Positions 9,408 to 21,616 of a DNA stretch of 64,000 nucleotides are shown in pieces. Each line of letters opens with the position of its first letter. Position 1 is the first letter of the stretch. A program made the position numbers and the translations under genes. Below the pieces are notes generated by a model. It saw only the letters and a list, made by a program, of their open reading frames with translations, was not told the origin of the DNA and searched no databases. The stretch is from Staphylococcus roterodami (GTDB lineage: Bacteria; Bacillota; Bacilli; Staphylococcales; Staphylococcaceae): positions 2,542,001-2,606,000 of the forward strand of contig CP092781.1 in NCBI GenBank assembly GCA_022493055.1, in the 5' to 3' direction.

Positions 9408-10157
9408 TTAGAATGATAGTTGTTTTTCTATTAATTCTCTTGTATAAGCATTGTCACTTTTATGCAATGCACTTGTTGAAATTCGCTCTTCGATTTTTCC
9501 ATTTTTAAAAATAATTAACTGATTACATAAATACGTCGCAGCTTGAATATCATGTGTAATAAAAATATAACTCAGCTGGCGCGTTTCTCGTAAATGAATC
9601 AATAAATCTAGTATTTGTGTTTGAATAGACATGTCGAGCGAACTAATAGCTTCATCAAACAAAATATATTTAGGATTAATACAAATGGCACGTGCAATCG
9701 CAACACGTTGCGCCTCACCACCTGATAACATATTAGGATATTTATCCATATATGCTTTCGATAGCCCGACTTCTTCTAACAATGTGATAGCTTGAACTTC
9801 CATTACATCTTTAGGCTGACCATCACATTGACACATCACTTCAAATAAGATTTCTCTAACTGTCTGAAATGGATGTAATGATGATGTATAATCTTGAAAC
9901 ACTGCACCAATTTGATGACGTCTCACTTTCTTCTTATACATAGGTTGATCATTTAATGTCACGCGACCTTTGTCTGGTTTCTCAATACCTAATATCATAC
10001 GGCTTAAAGTCGATTTACCACTACTACTTTCTCCGATGATTGCTATCGTTGCCCCTATTGGACATTCGAATGATACACCTTTGACGATTGGTGTTCGGCG
10101 GCGCTTAAATACATGTGCACTTTGATATGATTTTTCAACATCTGTAACTTTAATCAC
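9408..10157 (-). CDS. cntF: staphylopine-metal ABC transporter ATPase (CntF)
   Basis: A 249-residue OppF-like nucleotide-binding protein: Walker A GESSSGKST, signature LSGGEAQR and Walker B ILFDEAISSLD. With CntD it energises uptake of staphylopine-bound zinc, nickel, cobalt and related metals through CntBC. It is shorter than OppF and lacks the C-terminal oligopeptide-transporter extension. I place the start at the GTG at 10157, 8 bases after GAGGGG. Upstream in-frame GTG/ATG codons at 10166 and 10163 abut that ribosome site. The gene overlaps the end of cntD by 8 bases. Confidence 0.9.
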   Translation of the reverse strand: MIKVTDVEKSYQSAHVFKRRRTPIVKGVSFECPIGATIAIIGESSSGKSTLSRMILGIEKPDKGRVTLNDQPMYKKKVRRHQIGAVFQDYTSSLHPFQTVREILFEVMCQCDGQPKDVMEVQAITLLEEVGLSKAYMDKYPNMLSGGEAQRVAIARAICINPKYILFDEAISSLDMSIQTQILDLLIHLRETRQLSYIFITHDIQAATYLCNQLIIFKNGKIEERISTSALHKSDNAYTRELIEKQLSF

Positions 10158-10965
10158 ATACATCACCCCTCATCACATGTTTAAAATGGTCATTAATTTT
10201 CTTCTTCGTTGATAATAAATACTTCGTATAAACATGTTCTGGATGATGCAAAACTGATTCACGTGTACCCTGTTCAATCAGCTGACCATTTTTCATCACA
10301 ACGACACGGTCTGCTATTTTGTTAATGACCGTTAAATCATGCGAAATGAAAATCATTGCACAGTCAAAATGTTTCTTTATATCTATAAATGCTTCTAAAA
10401 CGTCATATTGTGTAATTGTATCTAATGCAGTTGTTGGTTCATCAGCAATGATTAACTTTGGTTTCAAAGCTAACGCTAAAGCAATCATTAATCGCTGTAA
10501 CATACCACCAGACAACATATAAGGATATGATTTTAAAATACGTTTAGGATCTTTCAAACTTAAATAATCCATATATTCAATTAATGTCTTTTCAATCTCT
10601 TGAGTAGACAATGACGTATGTACTTTCATAGTCTCAAACATTTGTTTACCTACTGTTGTCGATGGATCAAATGCACGACTACCTTGCTGCATCACCATCG
10701 CAATATCTTTACCACGGTACTTTTTCAGTTGCGATTCGGATAGTGACAACATTGGTGTACCATCAAAGATAATTTCACCTGTCACCCCGAGTCGTTCGGG
10801 ATTCAAACCAATAATCGACTTACAAGTGATTGATTTACCGCTACCACTTTCACCTATAACACCAAGTGTTTCACCTTTAGTTACTGTAAAATTAACATCT
10901 CTAACTAGCGGTTGATCTGTCCATGTGTCTGTAATCGTCAAATGTTTAACTGTTAACAAAGTCAT
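10150..10965 (-). CDS. cntD: staphylopine-metal ABC transporter ATPase (CntD)
   Basis: A 271-residue OppD-like ATPase with Walker A GESGSGKS, signature LSGGMLQR and Walker B LIIADEPTTALD. It pairs with CntF beneath the CntBC permease. The start overlaps the cntC stop by one base, so translation is likely coupled. The system was first named Opp1/Nik in staphylococci; the neighbouring staphylopine synthesis genes fix its role as metallophore importer. Confidence 0.9.
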   Translation of the reverse strand: MTLLTVKHLTITDTWTDQPLVRDVNFTVTKGETLGVIGESGSGKSITCKSIIGLNPERLGVTGEIIFDGTPMLSLSESQLKKYRGKDIAMVMQQGSRAFDPSTTVGKQMFETMKVHTSLSTQEIEKTLIEYMDYLSLKDPKRILKSYPYMLSGGMLQRLMIALALALKPKLIIADEPTTALDTITQYDVLEAFIDIKKHFDCAMIFISHDLTVINKIADRVVVMKNGQLIEQGTRESVLHHPEHVYTKYLLSTKKKINDHFKHVMRGDVCD

Positions 10966-11831
10966 TATTGCACCACTCCTTTTTTCACAGAACGAAGTTT
11001 CTCTTTAGAAGAGATGCGGGGATCAATGGCAACTTGTAATGAATCCGATAAGAAATTAAATGTCATTACGATAATGACTATGGCAATACCAGGTGCAAAC
11101 ATCATTTCAGGATGCGTAAACATTACTTTTCTGGCTTCATTAAGCATCATGCCCCACTCTGCAGTAGGCGCTTTGACACCTAATCCTAAAAATGAAAAGC
11201 CAGATATTTGCAAGATCATTGAACACATCGAGCTACTAGAGATAATAGCAATATCCGCTAACGTTAACGGCATAATATGTTTATGTATAATTTTCATATC
11301 ATTCATGCCAATTGTTTTAGCAAATTTCACGTGGTCTGAAGCCGTATATTGCATAACACTTGTACGAATAACACGGCAGAACCATGCCCAACGCGTCAAT
11401 ATAAATGCCATAATAATATTTTCAGCACCCATACCAAACAGTGCAATTAATGCTAACGTTACAACATAACTTGGGAATGCTAACATAACATCACACGCAC
11501 GCATAATGATTGCATCAACAAACCCTTGGAAATATCCTGATAAGAATCCTAAAATAGATCCGATAAACACAGAAACAAATAATGCTACAAAAACATATAA
11601 CAAACTTGGTCTAATAGCATAAATAAGTCTTGTTAAAATATCTCTACCTAAATGGTCTGTGCCTAATAAATGTTGAAAACTGATACCTGCAAATTTGTTT
11701 GCCGTATCGATATGGTTAGGATCATAAAATGTCACAAGTGGTGCTGCTAATCCTAAAAATATATATAATACAATAATGCCTAATGCGATTACTGCACCCT
11801 TATCTTGTAATAAACGTTTTAATATAATCAT
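10965..11831 (-). CDS. cntC: staphylopine-metal ABC transporter permease (CntC)
   Basis: A 288-residue DppC/OppC-type permease. It has an N-terminal helix, the conserved LLGTDHLGRDILTRLIY segment, then five further helices with the EAA-type cytoplasmic loop (FAKTIGMNDMKIIHKHIMP). It forms the membrane channel with CntB. The start overlaps the cntB stop by 4 bases. The family is unmistakable, and the substrate is assigned from the operon. Confidence 0.9.
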   Translation of the reverse strand: MIILKRLLQDKGAVIALGIIVLYIFLGLAAPLVTFYDPNHIDTANKFAGISFQHLLGTDHLGRDILTRLIYAIRPSLLYVFVALFVSVFIGSILGFLSGYFQGFVDAIIMRACDVMLAFPSYVVTLALIALFGMGAENIIMAFILTRWAWFCRVIRTSVMQYTASDHVKFAKTIGMNDMKIIHKHIMPLTLADIAIISSSSMCSMILQISGFSFLGLGVKAPTAEWGMMLNEARKVMFTHPEMMFAPGIAIVIIVMTFNFLSDSLQVAIDPRISSKEKLRSVKKGVVQ

Positions 11832-12763
11832 CGTGCGCCCTCCCTTAATCTTGGATTTAATAGCGCATTAATGATATCTGCCAATGTATTAAATACGATA
11901 AATAATACCGCTACAATTAATACATATGCTTGAATAACTGGGAAGTCGTGTTCTAGTATCGCTTTTAAACTTAATTGACCTAGACCAGGCCAAGCAAATA
12001 TATACTCGATAACTACAAGTCCACCCATAATCATTGGTATAGACATACAAAAGATTGATACCGCAACTTGTAAAGCATTACGCAACACATGTAGCATTAA
12101 TGTGATTGATTTCACACCACTAGCTCTTAAATAAAGTACATAGTCTTCATTTAATTGTTCCACCATTGAACGTCTAACATTTCTAAAGTAAATACCAGCA
12201 TAAGCAATCGTAATAACAATCACTGGCAATATGTAACTTTCTGGACCTGTTAATCCAGAAGTCGGCAATATGTTTAACTTCACTGATACGTAAATAATAA
12301 GTATTGAAGCTATCCAATATGATGGTAATGCAGTTAGAAAGAAAGCCACTGAACGTATCGCACGATCAGTGAACTTTCCTCTTTTTAATGCACTAACTAC
12401 ACCTAATATAATCGATGTAATCATTACCATAACACTTGAAATTATTGTTAATTTCAATGTATTCATAAATGCTGGGCCAATGCGTTCAGCAACAGGGTCA
12501 CCTGTAATGTAGCTAGTGCCAAAGTTAAACTGCATCGCTTCAATTAACCAGTTTTTATATTGAATTAATAATGGATCATTGAAACCATACTTTTCGTTCG
12601 TTTCGGCAATCAACTCTGGTGTTACATTTGGTGTCCCTTGTGCATGTAAAATTGTCACAGCTGGATTTTCATTTGTAATATACGTCAATAGAAATGTCAT
12701 AAAACTTACTACAATCACTAATGGAAACATGAGCGCAATACGTTTTAAGATAAATTTGAACAT
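11828..12763 (-). CDS. cntB: staphylopine-metal ABC transporter permease (CntB)
   Basis: A 311-residue DppB/OppB-type permease with six hydrophobic helices. It opens MFKFILKRIALMFPLVIVVS and carries the family loop YVLYLRASGVKSITLMLHVLRNA as its EAA motif. It lies 12 bases after cntA. With CntC it forms the transmembrane pore for staphylopine-metal complexes delivered by CntA. Confidence 0.9.
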   Translation of the reverse strand: MFKFILKRIALMFPLVIVVSFMTFLLTYITNENPAVTILHAQGTPNVTPELIAETNEKYGFNDPLLIQYKNWLIEAMQFNFGTSYITGDPVAERIGPAFMNTLKLTIISSVMVMITSIILGVVSALKRGKFTDRAIRSVAFFLTALPSYWIASILIIYVSVKLNILPTSGLTGPESYILPVIVITIAYAGIYFRNVRRSMVEQLNEDYVLYLRASGVKSITLMLHVLRNALQVAVSIFCMSIPMIMGGLVVIEYIFAWPGLGQLSLKAILEHDFPVIQAYVLIVAVLFIVFNTLADIINALLNPRLREGAR

Positions 12764-12775
12764 CTAATTGCTCCT

Positions 12776-14374
12776 TTATTTATACTGCATTTCATTGAAT
12801 GGTAATTCATACTGTGATTGTGTGAATGATACTTTTTCTAAATCTTTCGGTGCAACAACTGTCATGCTACCGTGAGAAATAGGGATAAAGATACCTTCAT
12901 CATCAATTTGTTTCAAGATGTTTTTATAAGCGTCTGAACGTTCTTTACCATTTTGGATTTTAAATGCGTCATCAATGCTGTTGTATATTTTATCTTTGTT
13001 CTCAATTCCTGATGTTGCACTTTCATAACCGTTTTTCGCTTTAAATGCTGCAATCGTACTTTGTGGATCGTACAATAATCCCCAAGTTTGGTTGAACATT
13101 AAGTCATAATCACCAGAAGTACGACGTTCAGCAATTTTATCTGATGTTTCGCCATTGATGTTTAGTTTAATACCCATTTTTTTAAATTCTGCTTGTAAGT
13201 ATTCAGCTTGTTCTTTTTGACTTGAAGAACCTTTGTCATAGTACATTGCCATTTCAAGGTTTTTACCATCTTTTTGACGAACATCGCTGTCTTTACCTTT
13301 CTTCCAACCAGCTTCATCTAATAATGATTCTGCTTTTTTAAGGTCATACTTACGTGTTGGCATATCGAAATTAATGTCTGTTACATTTTTCGCAAATAAT
13401 TGAGTTGCTGGTTTTTCTTGGCCATCTAAAATTTCTTTGGCAATTTTATCTCTGTTTACCATATGACCAATCGCTTGTCTGACTGTTTTGTCACTAACAG
13501 CGTTATCTTTTTTACCAGAATTGACAACTAACATTTTTGTATTCATAGGTTGACTACGCTTAACTTGATAGTCACCTGTATCTTTCAATTGTTTTAAAGA
13601 GTCTTTGTCTAAGCTATCTGTACCTCTATCGTCAGTAAAGGCAAAGTTTGTTTCACCTTTTTTCATAGATAGGAATGCTGTTTCACCAGCAGGCATCACT
13701 TTAGCTTGTACTTTATTAAGCTTAGATTTTTCGCCCCAATATTGATCGTTTTTGTTAAAGTCTGCAGACTCGTCTTTTTTATGTTCACCTAATTTAAATG
13801 GACCTGTACCATCGAACTTTTTAACGCCATCTTTCGTTGTACCGTTTTTAAAGTCTTTTGGAGACACAAATACATAAGGACGAGGCATCGCTAGTTCAGC
13901 TAATGCTGGTTGATATGCTTCTTTCAAACTCAATTCAACCGTGTACTTATCTTTAACTTTTACATTATCAATCAATGTTGAAATCTTTAACCAAGAATGC
14001 AGTTTTTTATTTTGTTGAACCGCATCAATATTTTTCTTAACTGCATCAGCATCAAATGGTGTTCCATCATGGAATTTCACATCATCTCTTAAATGGAATG
14101 TATATGTCTTCCCATCTTCAGAAATATCCCATTTTTTAGCTAGTAACGGTTTGATACCATCTTTTGTGTTACGTACAAGTGGCTCATAAATCATACTTTC
14201 AGCAGACATAGATCCACCGTAAACATGCGGATTCATATCCCCGATATCTTTAACCGTTGTATACGTTAATTGCTTATTCTCTTTCTTTTCTTCTAAGCCT
14301 TTATTACCACCACAGCCAGTTAAAATTATCCCTGATGCAAGTAACATCGCACTCATTTTAGTTAGTTTTCTCAT
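12776..14374 (-). CDS. cntA: staphylopine-metal-binding lipoprotein (CntA)
   Basis: A 532-residue solute-binding protein of the NikA/OppA family with a lipobox (LTGC, Cys21), anchored on the outer face of the membrane. The conserved SBP signatures are visible (YTFHLRDDVKFHDGTPFDADAV, and the GTGPF hinge). CntA captures staphylopine carrying zinc, nickel, cobalt, copper or iron. A 139-base gap separates it from cntM and contains a half-conserved Zur-like site. This supports a second promoter that would raise production of the binding protein relative to the synthesis enzymes. Confidence 0.93.
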   Translation of the reverse strand: MRKLTKMSAMLLASGIILTGCGGNKGLEEKKENKQLTYTTVKDIGDMNPHVYGGSMSAESMIYEPLVRNTKDGIKPLLAKKWDISEDGKTYTFHLRDDVKFHDGTPFDADAVKKNIDAVQQNKKLHSWLKISTLIDNVKVKDKYTVELSLKEAYQPALAELAMPRPYVFVSPKDFKNGTTKDGVKKFDGTGPFKLGEHKKDESADFNKNDQYWGEKSKLNKVQAKVMPAGETAFLSMKKGETNFAFTDDRGTDSLDKDSLKQLKDTGDYQVKRSQPMNTKMLVVNSGKKDNAVSDKTVRQAIGHMVNRDKIAKEILDGQEKPATQLFAKNVTDINFDMPTRKYDLKKAESLLDEAGWKKGKDSDVRQKDGKNLEMAMYYDKGSSSQKEQAEYLQAEFKKMGIKLNINGETSDKIAERRTSGDYDLMFNQTWGLLYDPQSTIAAFKAKNGYESATSGIENKDKIYNSIDDAFKIQNGKERSDAYKNILKQIDDEGIFIPISHGSMTVVAPKDLEKVSFTQSQYELPFNEMQYK

Positions 14375-14417
14375 TCGTTTTTCCTCTTTCTAAATTGATA
14401 AGTTGCATTACTTAATC

Positions 14418-14435
14418 AAATCGTAATGATTATTT
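14418..14435 (-). promoter_or_regulatory. candidate Zur/Fur site upstream of cntA
   Basis: AAATCGTAATGATTATTT matches the left half of the perfect Zur palindrome found upstream of cntK, with a degenerate right half. It also resembles the GATAATGATTATC core of Fur boxes. It lies about 45 bases before the cntA start in the cntM-cntA gap. Published work describes two Fur/Zur-responsive cnt promoters, which agrees. Confidence 0.6.
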
Positions 14436-14513
14436 TTCTCAATTATTTGCTTATTTTTATGTAAATGTCAAACATAATTCAATAATTTTTTTCTTTTATA
14501 AAACTTCAAACCC

Positions 14514-17461
<2,948 letters not shown>

Positions 17462-17482
17462 ACGACACTCCTTTAGATGTAT

Positions 17483-17524
17483 TTTAGAGCCTCTGTAATT
17501 TTTAATTACTAGAGGCTCTTATGC
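17483..17524 (-). other. long hairpin next to the cntK ribosome site
   Basis: Arms AGAGCCTCTGTAATT / AATTACTAGAGGCTCT form a long stem ending about 20 bases before the cntK AAAGGAG. It resembles a terminator stem, but no T-run follows on the minus strand. It could be an attenuator, an mRNA stabiliser or a processing site. Confidence 0.55.
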
Positions 17525-17770
17525 AGTTGTTGCGAAGCAAACAACTGTGTTCCTCTAAAACTTTGTAATTTTTTAGAAGATGAACCTAATAGCTATCTAT
17601 TAGGTAAGTCATGCTAATTCCGCAAAAGCGAAAAGCATGGCTTTATATGCAGTTGTTGCGAAGCAAGCAACTGTATTCCTCTAAACCTGTAATTTTTAGA
17701 AAAAGAACCTAATAGTTTCCCATCTATTAGGTAAGTCATACTCATTCGCAGAACGAAAAGTATGACTTAG
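17521..17770 (-). repeat. tandem duplication of a ~125-base stem-loop module in the cnt leader
   Basis: Copy 1 (17521-17646) and copy 2 (17647-17770) share the same order of elements. These are CAGTTGTTGCGAAGCAA-type stem-loop, a CTCTAAA/TTTAGA pairing, CCTAATAG/CTATTAGG hairpin and a hairpin pairing CATGCT with AGCATG (copy 1) or CATACT with AGTATG (copy 2). The last one shows compensatory base changes on both arms. A shorter hairpin (GTTGCAT-CAAC-ATGCAAC, 17780-17797) follows. All lie between the Fur/Zur-controlled promoter and cntK, with no coding potential seen. Confidence 0.75.
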
Positions 17771-17924
17771 TACTCGGTTGTTGCATCAACATGCAACTCC
17801 AAACTTATTTAAAAGTGCTTCATGTGGCTCTATTAAGTAAATGCAATTGTCCGTATAACTACACCTACTCAAATGCGTATACTGTTTTCACCTCAACTAA
17901 AACTTCAAAAAAGTTGCAGAAAAC

Positions 17925-17945
17925 AAATCGTAATTATTACGATTT
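17925..17945. promoter_or_regulatory. Zur box upstream of cntK
   Basis: A perfect 21-base palindrome, AAATCGTAATTATTACGATTT, which matches the Zur operator consensus of Gram-positive bacteria. It lies just downstream of the likely -10, where bound Zur would block transcription in zinc-replete cells. Confidence 0.9.
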
Positions 17946-17946
17946 G

Positions 17947-17981
17947 ATTATATACTATATTAGTTGAGAATCATTGTCAAT
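17947..17981 (-). promoter_or_regulatory. cntK promoter
   Basis: On the minus strand TTGACA (17975-17980) serves as -35. TATAGT or TATAAT lies 15-22 bases later as -10; the exact hexamer is uncertain because neither spacing is ideal. This implies a leader of roughly 470 bases before cntK. Confidence 0.65.
17964..17980. promoter_or_regulatory. Fur box upstream of cntK
   Basis: TTGAGAATCATTGTCAA; its complement contains GACAATGATTCTCAA, close to the Fur consensus GATAATGATTCTC. It overlaps the -35 and spacer, so iron-loaded Fur would exclude RNA polymerase. Dual Fur and Zur control fits a metallophore used under both iron and zinc shortage. Confidence 0.85.
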
Positions 17982-18075
17982 AAAGGTTGTAAATGAATTT
18001 TATATATTTAAACGCGTTTCTTCCTTAAACATGGCATATTCAAGTCTTTAGAGACATTTTGAAAATTTTTACCAA

Positions 18076-18120
18076 TAAAAAAGACTAGCTCCAACGTACA
18101 ATACGTTAAAACTAGCCTTA
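18076..18120 (-). terminator. terminator of the MBL-fold gene
   Basis: On the minus strand AAGGCTAG...AACGTA-TTG-TACGTT...CTAGTCTT, with a TTTT tail. It lies 28 bases downstream of the hydrolase stop. Confidence 0.85.
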
Positions 18121-18147
18121 ATCCATAAGATTTAAAATATCAATAAT

Positions 18148-18915
18148 TTATTTTTCAAAAGTTAATAATTCACCATCATTTGGCGCAACTACTCTGTTAG
18201 TTAATTCATGTGATTCTAAAAATGCATGCAAGTCTTTGCGAGATAAATGCCAATGATTGACCGCTTCCATATGCACAACAACAATTTGCGCAAGCGGCAA
18301 TGTATTAGCAACTTTTAACACATCATGTTCATCCATAACTAATGGACCACCTTCAAAGAATTGATTTGCACCACCATTAAGAACAACAACATCTGGTTGA
18401 TATGTTTTTAATGCTTTTTCAACCCCTTCAAACCAAACTGTATCTGCTGCTAAGTATAATGTCGGCTCTTCAGAATGTTTTAAAATCATGCCGTGAACAT
18501 GTCCTGTCATTTTCAAAATTTCACCATGACCATGTTGAGCATCTGTTTTAATCAACTCAATTTCTCCAATGTGTGTCACATCATTAAATACAGAAACGTT
18601 TGTAAATCCATAACTCTCTACTTCACTAGCATCTTCTTCATTTTGTGCGTAAATTTTAATATCTTTCGGCAATACTTCAATTGCTTTCGGATCAAAATGA
18701 TCAATATGCAAATGCGTTAAAATCACTAAATCGATGTCGTTTATAATGTCTTCAATTGCCATAGGTAGTTCTACAAGTGGATTTTTTTGATTTTGTCTCG
18801 GTGAATTTGGAAATGGGTCAAATGAACCTTTATCACTTAACATTGGATCAAGTAAAATATGTTTCCCCCCATATTCAATAACAGCCGTGGCATTTCTTAT
18901 ATGTCTAATATTCAT
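18148..18915 (-). CDS. MBL-fold metal-dependent hydrolase (UlaG-like)
   Basis: A 255-residue cytosolic protein of the metallo-beta-lactamase fold. The metal-binding motif is LTHLHIDHFDP (about residues 66-76), followed by a later His and Asp (TDAQHGHGE; YLAADTVWF) and VVHMEAVNHW. The short N-terminus and overall layout match the UlaG-like branch (DUF/UPF0173 relatives). The substrate is unknown. It is transcribed away from the cnt operon promoter region and ends at its own terminator. Confidence 0.8.
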   Translation of the reverse strand: MNIRHIRNATAVIEYGGKHILLDPMLSDKGSFDPFPNSPRQNQKNPLVELPMAIEDIINDIDLVILTHLHIDHFDPKAIEVLPKDIKIYAQNEEDASEVESYGFTNVSVFNDVTHIGEIELIKTDAQHGHGEILKMTGHVHGMILKHSEEPTLYLAADTVWFEGVEKALKTYQPDVVVLNGGANQFFEGGPLVMDEHDVLKVANTLPLAQIVVVHMEAVNHWHLSRKDLHAFLESHELTNRVVAPNDGELLTFEK

Positions 18916-19014
18916 GTTATATCCCCCTATTTCATATGTCTTTCATTGCAACAATATGCATACATTGCCTACTTCATGCCAAATTCTTTTCCACTGGATA
19001 TCGATTTTAAATAA

Positions 19015-19833
19015 TTATTCCAATGTCTGCTTCCATGAATCATCACTTAACATCTCGCCAGGCCATGTGTAAGCCATCACACCACCATCAATGCGAATTG
19101 TTTCACCAGTAATAAATGAACTGTCGTCAGATGCTAAGAAGACTACTAATTTAGCAACTTCTTCTGGTTTACCTAAACGTCCCAGCGGAGTCATCCATTT
19201 TTGATTTTCTCTAAATGTTTTACCTGCATCACCTTCACTCGTACCTGTCAGTTTATCTACTAACGGGGTTTCAATCGTACCTGGTGCAATTGCATTGGCT
19301 CGAATGTCATCACGGCCATACTCAATTGCGATTGATTTTGTAAAATTAATCACTGCACCTTTCGCAGCATTATATCCTGAGCGATACAAATCTGCTGCCT
19401 GCCCGGAAAATGAAGACGTATTAACAATAGAGCCACCTTCAGCCATCATTAAAGGTAACATCATTTTCGTCATTAAAAATGTCCCACGCATGTCTACATT
19501 CATAATCTTGTCATACACATCTAACGGGTATTCATGAATTCTACCTGCAGCATTGTCTACGCCTGCATTATTAAACAACACATCGATTCTTCCAAACTGT
19601 TCCTTTATGTCAGATACAAAGTCTACCACTTGTTGTTCATCTGAAATATCCACAATATACGCCTTCGCATTGTCACCATTACTTTTAATCTTATCGACAG
19701 TCTCTGATACCGCTTCAGCTATGTCTACCGCCAATACATACGCGCCTTCTTGAGCTAAAGCGATTGCTGAAGCTTGTCCTATACCTGTACTTGCTCCTGT
19801 TACGACTGCAACTTTATTTTCCAAACGTTTCAT
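19015..19833 (-). CDS. short-chain dehydrogenase/reductase (glucose 1-dehydrogenase-like)
   Basis: A 272-residue classical SDR: NAD(P)-binding TGASTGIGQ near residues 12-20, NNAGVDNAAG, catalytic Ser in NTSSFSGQ, YxxxK as YNAAKGA, and the PGTIETPLV loop. The C-terminal IRIDGGVMAYTW is typical of the glucose-1-dehydrogenase-like group. I start at the ATG at 19833, with AGGAG 7 bases upstream; a longer in-frame ATG at 19854 would place the ribosome site inside the gene. The substrate is not deducible. Confidence 0.82.
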   Translation of the reverse strand: MKRLENKVAVVTGASTGIGQASAIALAQEGAYVLAVDIAEAVSETVDKIKSNGDNAKAYIVDISDEQQVVDFVSDIKEQFGRIDVLFNNAGVDNAAGRIHEYPLDVYDKIMNVDMRGTFLMTKMMLPLMMAEGGSIVNTSSFSGQAADLYRSGYNAAKGAVINFTKSIAIEYGRDDIRANAIAPGTIETPLVDKLTGTSEGDAGKTFRENQKWMTPLGRLGKPEEVAKLVVFLASDDSSFITGETIRIDGGVMAYTWPGEMLSDDSWKQTLE

Positions 19834-20069
19834 CCAGTCACTCCTATACAACATATCTTAAACTTACAGTCCTTATTTTCCACTGTTCAATGCTTCATAA
19901 ACCTAATAGATAAGTCTTCAGGCAGTCTTAACTACTCTCTGCTATACAATTTCTATTGAATAACTCAAAATATTTAACAATATTAGCTTTTTTATTTTCT
20001 GAAAATTGTTACTTTTAAAAGTATTTTTTGTTACACTTTAAATATTTAACAAAGGGGGAGGAATAATTG

Positions 20070-21608
20070 ATGACATCTAAAGAGGGACAAAAAGGTTCTA
20101 TCGTCAATAGTTTCTTAAATAGTGTTGAAAAAATTGGAAATAAATTACCAGATCCAAGTGTATTATTCTTTTTAATGTGTGTAGGTCTAGCAACTTTGAC
20201 ATGGCTTGTCTCACTATTTAATGTATCCGTTAAGCATCCAGGTACACATCAAACTATCCATGTTAAAAATATTTTAAGCCATGATGGTTTTACGATGATT
20301 ATGAATGATGCCATAAAAAATTTCTCGGAATTTCCTGCATTAGGTTTAGTACTTGCTGTTATGATTGGCATTGGTGTTGCAGAGAAAACAGGATACTTCG
20401 ACAAGCTAATGATTTCTGTTGTGAATCGCGCACCACGATTCTTAATTTTACCGACTATTATTTTAATTGGCATTTTAGGAAGTACAGCCGGCGATGCTGC
20501 GACAATTATCTTGCCGCCGCTTGCAGCAATGCTTTTTATTAAAATTGGCTATCACCCTATTGCTGGTTTAACGATGGCATATGCTTCCGCTGTTGGAGGA
20601 TTTGCAGCGAATATAGTTGTAGGTATGCAAGATGCTTTAGTCTATTCATTTACAGATCCAGCAACACGTATCGTTTCAGAGTCTATTAAAACAAACGTTG
20701 CTATGAACTGGTACTTTATCGCAGCGAGCGTCGTTGTATTGCTTCCTACGATATTGTTAGTTACAACTAAACTGATTATTCCTAGACTAGGAAAATATGA
20801 TGACAGTTTAATGCATGATGACCATGAAGAAACATCTTCACATATTACTGACAAAGAAGCACATGCTTTAAAATGGGCAAATTTTAGTTTTGTTGTCACA
20901 ATCATTTTATTGATTATCACTGTAATTCCTGAACATAGTTTTTTAAGAAATGCTAAAACAGGGAGTTTACTAGACGATGCGCCATTAATAAATGGTGTCG
21001 GTTTAATTATTCTTGTCGTATTTTTAATCCCTGGATTAGTTTATGGTATTTTAAGTAAAGAAATTCAAAGCACGAAAGACTTAGGGAAAATGTTTGGAGA
21101 AGCTGTAGGATCAATGGGTACCTTTATCGTTATCGTTTTCTTTGCAGCACAGTTACTCGCGTTTTTAAAATGGAGTAATTTAGGAATTATCGCTGCTGTT
21201 AAAGGCGCTAAATTATTAGAACATCAAAATGGTATTGTACTAATTTTAGGAATTATTATTCTAAGTGCTTTAGTAAATTTATTAATTGGTAGTGCATCTG
21301 CTAAATGGGGAATTTTAGCACCCATTTTCGTTCCAATGCTCATTATTGTAGGATTTCATCCAGCCTTCACACAAGTGATTTACCGTGTAGGCGACTCAAT
21401 TACCAATCCAATTACACCGATGATGCCGTACTTACCTTTATTATTAACTTATGCGCAAAAATACGATAAACGCATGAAGTTAGGTGCTTTACTTTCTAGT
21501 TTAATGCCGTATTCAATCGCGCTAAGTATTGTGTGGACAGCATTTGTCATCATTTGGTTCTTATTAGGCATCCCTGTTGGACCAGGAGGACCGATATTCG
21601 TTAAATAG
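20070..21608 (+). CDS. AbgT-family transporter
   Basis: A 512-residue polytopic membrane protein of the AbgT family (p-aminobenzoyl-glutamate transporters and MtrF-type efflux pumps). Landmarks are the N-terminal VEKIGNKLPDPSVLFF, the GSTAGDAATIILPPLAAM hairpin and the late GDSITNPITPMMPYLPLLL motif. The family uses the proton motive force, and some members export sulfonamides. The ATG at 20070 has GGGGGAGG 8 bases upstream; an overlapping TTG at 20067 is less well spaced. It is monocistronic and closed by a strong terminator. Confidence 0.88.
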   Translation: MTSKEGQKGSIVNSFLNSVEKIGNKLPDPSVLFFLMCVGLATLTWLVSLFNVSVKHPGTHQTIHVKNILSHDGFTMIMNDAIKNFSEFPALGLVLAVMIGIGVAEKTGYFDKLMISVVNRAPRFLILPTIILIGILGSTAGDAATIILPPLAAMLFIKIGYHPIAGLTMAYASAVGGFAANIVVGMQDALVYSFTDPATRIVSESIKTNVAMNWYFIAASVVVLLPTILLVTTKLIIPRLGKYDDSLMHDDHEETSSHITDKEAHALKWANFSFVVTIILLIITVIPEHSFLRNAKTGSLLDDAPLINGVGLIILVVFLIPGLVYGILSKEIQSTKDLGKMFGEAVGSMGTFIVIVFFAAQLLAFLKWSNLGIIAAVKGAKLLEHQNGIVLILGIIILSALVNLLIGSASAKWGILAPIFVPMLIIVGFHPAFTQVIYRVGDSITNPITPMMPYLPLLLTYAQKYDKRMKLGALLSSLMPYSIALSIVWTAFVIIWFLLGIPVGPGGPIFVK

Positions 21609-21616
21609 CAGTTTTT

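Noticed and set aside
11014..11469. Plus-strand open frame of about 150 codons inside cntC
   Set aside because: It lies wholly within a clear permease gene on the other strand, and has no ribosome site or family resemblance.
17521..17770. Possible CRISPR-like or integrated element because of the tandem repeat in the cnt leader
   Set aside because: Only two long copies, no regular short repeat-spacer pattern and no cas genes. The units fold as hairpins, so an RNA leader explains them better.
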